This document shows, piece after piece, positions 58,816 to 64,000 of a DNA stretch of 64,000 nt. A program made the position numbers and the translations under genes. Each line of letters opens with the position of its first letter. Position 1 is the stretch's first letter. The DNA is from Echinicola strongylocentroti (GTDB lineage: Bacteria > Bacteroidota > Bacteroidia > Cytophagales > Cyclobacteriaceae). The DNA lies in contig NZ_CP030041.1 in NCBI RefSeq assembly GCF_003260975.1, positions 967,001-1,031,000 of the forward strand, read 5' to 3'. The notes under the pieces were generated by a model. The model made no database searches and was not told the origin of the DNA. It saw nothing but the letters and a program-made list of their open reading frames with translations.

Positions 58816-58965
58816 CTGATTATACGCTTTATTGCCAGTAGGTTTTATTTCTCATGGAACACACAGAACTCCCAGAATGAAATAAGGCTTTTCTGAGATT
58901 TCCGTGTTTTCTGTGAGCACCTATTTAATGTTCCTGTAATTACTGGTATCATTGCGTATAATCAT
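58816..58965. mobile_element. MITE family E, copy 2, with target duplication
   Basis: A 150-bp element with inverted ends CTGATTATACGC and GCGTATAATCAT, flanked by perfect 10-bp direct repeats AATAGTTTTT (58806-58815 and 58966-58975). It has no coding capacity. Its ends match the IS1595-like remnant at 49690-50274, which probably belongs to the family that mobilised it. It starts 16 bp upstream of the frameshifted propeller's ATG. Confidence 0.8.
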
Positions 58966-58975
58966 AATAGTTTTT

Positions 58976-59142
58976 ATGAGTCTCCGGAATCATACACGTA
59001 ACCAAACCTAATTGATAAATTGTTTTCCCGTTCTTTTCCTTTGATGAAAAGAACCAAAAATCTAGTCCAGTGGTGAGATCTTTAACTATCGAAATCATAT
59101 TATGTAATTGTTCCACTACGTGCAATTTCACGGATAGTCATT
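58976..59142. mobile_element. Second MITE-like element (G) in the same target site
   Basis: A 167-bp insert between two copies of ATAGTTTTT (58967-58975 and 59143-59151). Its ends are imperfectly inverted: ATGAGTCTCCGGAATCAT...ACGTA on the left versus ATGACTATCCGTGAAATT...ACGTA read inward from the right (about 17 of 25 match). The interior has GTTCTTTTC/GAAAAGAAC followed by AAAAATCTAGTCCAGTGG, a diverged form of the hairpin block in family B. Non-coding. Confidence 0.6.
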
Positions 59143-59182
59143 ATAGTTTTTAATGTTGATTGATAAAGAAAACTAACTCATT

Positions 59183-59348
59183 ACAAACCAAAGTACTACT
59201 CAACATACCTAATAAAGGAGTCAAATAAAAAATAATCTATTGAAAAAAATACAAAACTTTTCACTTATTATACAATTTACTACCTACAGGTACTTTATAT
59301 ATTAAGGGTATGAAAATATACCCCTGCTATAAACTGAATCTGTAAGGC
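59183..59348. repeat. Direct repeat F, right copy
   Basis: Near copy of 52260-52426, with the same TACCT-AC-AGGTA dyad at 59281-59292. It lies upstream of the frameshifted propeller gene. The distance to its ATG is 383 bp now, but about 55 bp if the two insertions at 58816-59142 and their duplicated target copies are removed, matching the 62 bp of the left copy. The rest of the gap to 59527 shows no gene. Confidence 0.75.
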
Positions 59349-59527
59349 AATGTCGCATCTGTCACCTACCCCTCTTCCCCCTTTTTACATCCTAAACATT
59401 CCAACCTTCAAACCTTTCTCCCACAGTTAACATTTCCCCCTTCTTTGTAAACATTTGGATACGTTTGGATAAGGAGTGGCTATCTACCTTTACTGTACTA
59501 AAATAACCTATTTACCAATCGGACATT

Positions 59528-62410
59528 ATGTACAGTACTAAGCTGATTTTTGCCCTTATCCTGACGGCCGTCATGGCGGCTTGTTCTTCCTCGGCAAGTG
59601 AGCATGTTCTAACTGAAAACAGCATCACCATTACCCTCCCTTCTGACGAGCCCACCGCACCTAAGCAAGTCCGACTGGAAGTCATCACGGAAAATATCAT
59701 CCGTGTATCCTCTTCGCCGCAGGACAAGCTACCTCCTTCCTCCAGCCTGATGATCACCGACAAACTTCCCAGTCCACCAACCTGGGAACAAGTGGAAACG
59801 GCAGATTCCATCTGCCTTAAGACATCCCAGCTCCAAGCTTGGGTGTCCAAGCAAACAGGCGAAGTGACTTTTAAAAGTGCCTCCGGTAACAGCATCCTCA
59901 GTGAAGCCCCCTCCGGTAAGGCATTCGGTCCGCCTGCGGACCTGGATCAGGACGGTATTTTCTCTATCCGCCAAAGCTTCGAAAGCGATGCCGATGAAGC
60001 CCTTTATGGCCTTGGCCAGCAGCAAACCGGCTTGTTTAACTACAAAGGCTACCATGTAGACCTCACGCAGTACAACAGCGTGGTGGCGGTACCTTTTCTG
60101 GTATCTAGCCGCAACTATGCCATTCTTTGGGACAATTACTCCATTACCAAATTTGGTGATGACCGGGATCCCATGCCCCTGTCCGAGCTAAGGCTCTACG
60201 ATGCCAACGGAAAGGAAGGCTTTCTCACGGCCATCTATGCCAATGACAAAAGCAGACCAGATGAAGGCCTGATCGAACAGGAAGGCCATATCGCCTATGC
60301 CTTTTTGGATGATCTGAACAAAATTCCCAAGGATTTTGACATGGCCAATGGGGTCGCCACGTGGCAAGGCAAGCTCCAAGCCAGGAAAAATGGCATGCAC
60401 CATTTCCACATGACCTATTCTGGCTATATAAAAGTTTGGGCAAACGGTAAGTTACTGGTAGACCGCTGGCGGGAAAGCTGGAATCCTGGGCCATTGGTTT
60501 TTGACGTTCCACTGGATACGGCAGCAGCAACGGATTTTAAGATCGAATGGATTCCTGAATCCACCCAGTCTTTCCTCAGTCTAAAATTTCTCCCTCCTGA
60601 TCCACACAAAACAGACAGCACCTATACCTTCCGTTCAGAAGCAGGCAAAATGCTGGATTACTATTTTGTGGCTGGCAATAATATGGATGAGCTTATCTCT
60701 GGTTACCGTCAGCTCACCGGCAAAGCCCAGGTCATGCCTAAATGGGCGATGGGTTTCTGGCAAAGTCGCGAACGATACAAAACCCAAGAGGAATTGCTGA
60801 ACACTGTCGCCGAATATAGGAAGCGGAATATTCCACTGGATAATATCGTCCAAGATTGGTCTTATTGGCCGGAAGATGCTTGGGGAAGCCATGATTTTGA
60901 TCCCGCACGCTTTCCTGATCCTGAAGGCATGATCGACCAAGTGCACGACCAATACCAGGCCCATATCATGATCTCGGTCTGGCCAAAATTCTACGAGGGA
61001 ATCGAACATTACAGGCAGTTTGATGAAAAAGGTTGGCTCTATAAGCAAAACATCATTAACCGCCAGCGGGATTGGATCGGAGAAGGATATATCAGCACGT
61101 TTTACGATGCCTTTAACCCCGGTGCCCGAGAGCTTTTCTGGAAGCAGATCAACGAAAAACTGTACAGTAAGGGCTTCGATGCCTGGTGGCTCGACGCCAC
61201 CGAACCCGACGTCCTCTCCAATGCCTCCATCCAACACCGCAAAAGCCTGATGAACCCAACAGCCTTGGGATCCGCCACGGAGTTCTTCAATGGCTATCCC
61301 TTGGTCAATGCCAAAGGCATCTATAACGGCCAGCGGGCCACCAATCCAGACGATCGAGTGTTCATTCTCACCCGTTCCGCTTTTCCCGGTATCCAGCGAT
61401 ATGGAGCGGCCACTTGGAGCGGTGACATTTCTGCCAGGTTTGATGAGTTGGAACAGCAAATCCCTGCTGGTCTGAATTTTTCATTATCGGGACTACCTTA
61501 TTGGACCACAGATATTGGAGGCTTTTTTGTGGAAGACAAATACGACCGACCTGATCCTGAAGGCGAGGCCTTGGACGAGTGGCGTGAGCTGAACACGAGA
61601 TGGTACCAATACGGTACATTTACTCCCCTTTATCGCGCTCACGGCCAGTATCCGTATCGAGAAGTATTCAATATTGCTCCTGAAGGGCATCCCGCCTATG
61701 AGTCCATTGTCTTTTATAATAGGCTACGCTATCGGTTGATGCCTTATATCTATTCGGTGACAGGAAGTGTCCATCATGATGACTACACCATTATGCGCCC
61801 TTTGATCATGGACTTTGGGGAAGATACGGCTGTCAGGGAAATCGATGACCAGTTTATGTTTGGTCCTTCGATTTTGGTCAATCCCGTTTACCATTACAAG
61901 GCTACCAGCAGGAGTATGTATTTCCCCAAAGGAGCTGGCTGGTACGATCTCTTAACGGGGGTCTACCAAGAGGGGGGTGTCCAGAAAAGCGTCGATGCTC
62001 CCTACGGAAAAATCCCTTTGTATGTGCAGTCAGGCAGCATCATCCCTCTTGGTCCTGCCATCGAATACACCGATGAGAAACCTGCGGAGGAGATAACCCT
62101 CTTCGTGTATGGAGGCCAAAACGGAAGCTTTGAACTCTACGAAGATGAAGGAACCAATTATAATTATGAACAAGGCAAGTTTTCTATCATCCCGATAACC
62201 TACAATGACCCTGACAAGACGCTGACCATAGGTGACCGCAAGGGAAATTTCGAAGGAATGTTGACTTCCAGAACTTTCAGGATCATTCTGGTAGAAAAAG
62301 ACCATCCTGTGGCCTATGACCCTGATCTGACTTCTAATATCATTATCAATTACACTGGTGAAGCGGTAAAAGTAACATTGGGAGAACAATGGTTAAATAA
62401 AAGTCAATAA
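59528..62410 (+). CDS. GH31 alpha-glucosidase/alpha-xylosidase lipoprotein with PA14 domain
   Basis: A 960-aa exo-acting glycosidase of family GH31, exported as a lipoprotein (lipobox MAAC, C19). Order of domains: N-terminal beta-sandwich (residues about 30-230, with RQSFESDADEALYGLGQQQT), an inserted PA14 carbohydrate-binding domain (about 250-360: GYIKVWANGKLLVDRWRESW), then the (beta/alpha)8 catalytic barrel. WWLDATEPD near residue 555 has the nucleophile Asp, and SGDISARFDEL near 631 holds the acid/base Asp. A C-terminal beta-sandwich follows. PA14 insertions are frequent in alpha-xylosidases acting on xyloglucan, so that activity is favoured. Monocistronic. Confidence 0.92.
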   Translation: MYSTKLIFALILTAVMAACSSSASEHVLTENSITITLPSDEPTAPKQVRLEVITENIIRVSSSPQDKLPPSSSLMITDKLPSPPTWEQVETADSICLKTSQLQAWVSKQTGEVTFKSASGNSILSEAPSGKAFGPPADLDQDGIFSIRQSFESDADEALYGLGQQQTGLFNYKGYHVDLTQYNSVVAVPFLVSSRNYAILWDNYSITKFGDDRDPMPLSELRLYDANGKEGFLTAIYANDKSRPDEGLIEQEGHIAYAFLDDLNKIPKDFDMANGVATWQGKLQARKNGMHHFHMTYSGYIKVWANGKLLVDRWRESWNPGPLVFDVPLDTAAATDFKIEWIPESTQSFLSLKFLPPDPHKTDSTYTFRSEAGKMLDYYFVAGNNMDELISGYRQLTGKAQVMPKWAMGFWQSRERYKTQEELLNTVAEYRKRNIPLDNIVQDWSYWPEDAWGSHDFDPARFPDPEGMIDQVHDQYQAHIMISVWPKFYEGIEHYRQFDEKGWLYKQNIINRQRDWIGEGYISTFYDAFNPGARELFWKQINEKLYSKGFDAWWLDATEPDVLSNASIQHRKSLMNPTALGSATEFFNGYPLVNAKGIYNGQRATNPDDRVFILTRSAFPGIQRYGAATWSGDISARFDELEQQIPAGLNFSLSGLPYWTTDIGGFFVEDKYDRPDPEGEALDEWRELNTRWYQYGTFTPLYRAHGQYPYREVFNIAPEGHPAYESIVFYNRLRYRLMPYIYSVTGSVHHDDYTIMRPLIMDFGEDTAVREIDDQFMFGPSILVNPVYHYKATSRSMYFPKGAGWYDLLTGVYQEGGVQKSVDAPYGKIPLYVQSGSIIPLGPAIEYTDEKPAEEITLFVYGGQNGSFELYEDEGTNYNYEQGKFSIIPITYNDPDKTLTIGDRKGNFEGMLTSRTFRIILVEKDHPVAYDPDLTSNIIINYTGEAVKVTLGEQWLNKSQ

Positions 62411-62446
62411 TATTAAATTTGAGTTAATTTTGGGTTTTATAATTAT

Positions 62447-62482
62447 AAAAAAGGGCTTCATGATGTCATGAAGCCCTTTTTA
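62447..62482. terminator. Bidirectional terminator between GH31 and aconitase genes
   Basis: A perfect 16-bp stem, AAAAAGGGCTTCATGA and its complement, with a two-base loop and flanking A/T runs, serving both converging genes. Confidence 0.9.
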
Positions 62483-62501
62483 TGATTTGGGGGGTACTAT
62501 A

Positions 62502-64000
62502 TCAATCTTGCTTCAGGAATTCCCTTAACACATAATGGAGAATACCACCATTTTTATAATAGGCAATCTCCACCTCTGAATCCAAGCGACAAACCACCTC
62601 AAAATTCACTACAGCACCGCCCTCCTTCTTGGCCGTTGCTTGCAGTTTTTTAAGTGGTTTGAGGCCGTCCGAGATACCTTCAATGGTAATCTCTTCCTTC
62701 CCATCTAGCCCTAGACTAGAAGCAGATTGGCCTTCGGCAAACTGCAAAGGAAGCACTCCCATCCCTACCAGGTTAGAGCGGTGGATACGTTCATAACTTT
62801 CCGCTATGACCGCATGGATTCCCAGCAAGGTAGTTCCCTTGGCAGCCCAGTCACGCGAGGATCCGCTTCCGTATTCTTTACCTGCCAATACCACCAACGG
62901 TATGTTGTCTTGCTGGTATTTTTCGGAGGCCTCGAAGACGGTCATTTCTTCACCAGAAGGAATATGTGTAGTATAGCCTCCTTCTCTGGATGCCAATTGG
63001 TTTTTTATACGAACATTGGCAAAGGTACCCCTGACCATTACTTCATCATTTCCCCTACGGGATCCATAAGAGTTGAAATCTTTTTTCTCCACTCCCCTTC
63101 CCACGAGGTATTGACCGGCCGGGGAGCTCTCTGCAAAGGCTCCTGCTGGAGAGATGTGATCTGTGGTGATCGAATCCCCCAATTTCAATAGAACATTGGC
63201 TCCGTTGATATCCTGCGGCTCAGGCACTTCGTTGCTAAGTCCCTGAAAGAAAGGCGCCTCTTTGATATAGGTGGACTTTTCAGACCAATTATACACCTTA
63301 TCACTTGGAGCTTCAAGGTTTTTCCATTGCTCGTTTCCTTCGAAGATTTCTCCATAGTTCTTTTCAAAATCACCTGGGTTGAGGACTTTCCCCATCACCT
63401 CGAAGATTTCATCATTGCTCGGCCATATATCCTTGAGGTAAACTGGCTCCAAGTTAGGATCAAATCCCAATGGCTCTTCATTAAGGTCTACATCTACCCG
63501 GCCGGCAAGGGCGTAGGCCACTACAAGCATTGGTGACATCAGGTAATTCATCTTTACTTGTGGATGCACCCTGGCCTCAAAGTTTCTGTTGCCGGACAAT
63601 ACAGAAGCCACGACCAAGTCATTTTCTTCCACCGCATGGGCTATATGCTTGGGCAGCGGCCCAGAGTTACCGATGCAAGATGTACAGCCGTAGCCAACGA
63701 TATGAAACCGCAATGCTTCCAGATCATCCAAAAGACCGGAATTTTCGAGGTAATCGGTTACCACCTTGGAGCCTGGTGCCAATGATGTTTTGACCCAAGG
63801 CTTCACATCCAGTCCCCTTTCTCTTGCTTTCTGGGCTACCAGCCCAGCCCCGATCATTACACTTGGATTGGAGGTATTGGTACAAGAAGTAATGGCCGCT
63901 ATGACGATACTGCCATCGGATAGTGCAAACTCCTCGTTATTGATCTTTACCTCCACAGTTTTAAGACCATTTTTGGTCTTGGTGGCGATCTCCACGTCCT
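62502..64000 (-). CDS. acnA: Aconitate hydratase, C-terminal part (cut by the window edge)
   Basis: The last roughly 499 codons of a TCA-cycle aconitase; the frame continues past the right edge, so the GTG at 63995 is not a true start. Fe-S ligand context VIAAITSCTNTSNPSVM and YGCTSCIGNSGPLP carries the three cluster cysteines (SCTNTS; CTSC). Swivel-domain segments SITTDHISPAGAFA, NSYGSRRGNDEVMVRGTFAN and LAGKEYGSGSSRDWAAKG (active-site serine region) are of the AcnA/IRP1 type rather than AcnB. Intact as far as seen; the bidirectional terminator follows the stop. Confidence 0.95.
   Translation of the reverse strand, partial: DVEIATKTKNGLKTVEVKINNEEFALSDGSIVIAAITSCTNTSNPSVMIGAGLVAQKARERGLDVKPWVKTSLAPGSKVVTDYLENSGLLDDLEALRFHIVGYGCTSCIGNSGPLPKHIAHAVEENDLVVASVLSGNRNFEARVHPQVKMNYLMSPMLVVAYALAGRVDVDLNEEPLGFDPNLEPVYLKDIWPSNDEIFEVMGKVLNPGDFEKNYGEIFEGNEQWKNLEAPSDKVYNWSEKSTYIKEAPFFQGLSNEVPEPQDINGANVLLKLGDSITTDHISPAGAFAESSPAGQYLVGRGVEKKDFNSYGSRRGNDEVMVRGTFANVRIKNQLASREGGYTTHIPSGEEMTVFEASEKYQQDNIPLVVLAGKEYGSGSSRDWAAKGTTLLGIHAVIAESYERIHRSNLVGMGVLPLQFAEGQSASSLGLDGKEEITIEGISDGLKPLKKLQATAKKEGGAVVNFEVVCRLDSEVEIAYYKNGGILHYVLREFLKQD

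Overview
The window looks like chromosomal DNA of a member of the Bacteroidota, most likely Cytophagales/Cyclobacteriaceae (Echinicola-like; the genus is a guess). The evidence is a SusC/SusD pair, many signal-peptidase-II lipoproteins, NVEALA-like peptide and 6-bladed beta-propeller genes, promoter elements of the TAnnTTTG type, and few Shine-Dalgarno sites. No rRNA, tRNA or CRISPR array was recognised. The right edge cuts through an aconitase gene.

Layout. 0.4-7.3 kb: ClC chloride channel, Tat-exported Gfo/Idh/MocA oxidoreductase, alpha/beta hydrolase, small conserved protein, hemN. 7.4-18.9 kb: probable metal/redox island with a Cys-containing small exported protein, an operon of MauG-type di-haem peroxidase, MbnP-like protein (frameshifted), second MauG-type peroxidase and an outer-membrane barrel protein, then a porin, a TonB receptor with a CQNC motif in its plug, and a thioredoxin-fold protein. 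19-27.5 kb: PBP4-type DacB, SusD/SusC pair, membrane pyrophosphatase HppA with a relocated membrane glutamate. 27.8-47.5 kb: mostly housekeeping genes (quinone oxidoreductase, amidohydrolase, pirin, glycerate kinase, AGCS symporter, GxxExxY-type protein, ProB, NagB-fold protein, Pgi, TonB-like protein, AAA ATPase) plus a double-length UvrA paralogue with four ATPase modules. 47.6-59.4 kb: accessory region on the minus strand with an NVEALA-like Cys-rich peptide, a membrane-anchored CxxC protein, two single propellers (one frameshifted), three tandem paralogous propellers, a DUF4221-type protein and a decayed IS1595-like element. 59.5-64 kb: GH31 glucosidase/xylosidase lipoprotein with a PA14 domain, and aconitase.

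The intergenic DNA is rich in non-autonomous repeats. At least three families (A, B, C) share or exchange terminal inverted repeats beginning TTTAA(A)CCCGG; several sit at gene 3' ends and contain the stop codon. Short palindromes are present in some copies and cleanly absent from others. A 148-bp MITE (family E) shares its termini with the IS1595-like remnant. One E copy and a second, unrelated element sit at the same 9-10 bp target upstream of the frameshifted propeller gene; subtracting both restores the promoter spacing seen at its intact paralogue.

The least described part is the NVEALA-like peptide/propeller cluster (48-59 kb). Family assignments are from motif recognition only; no database search was run.
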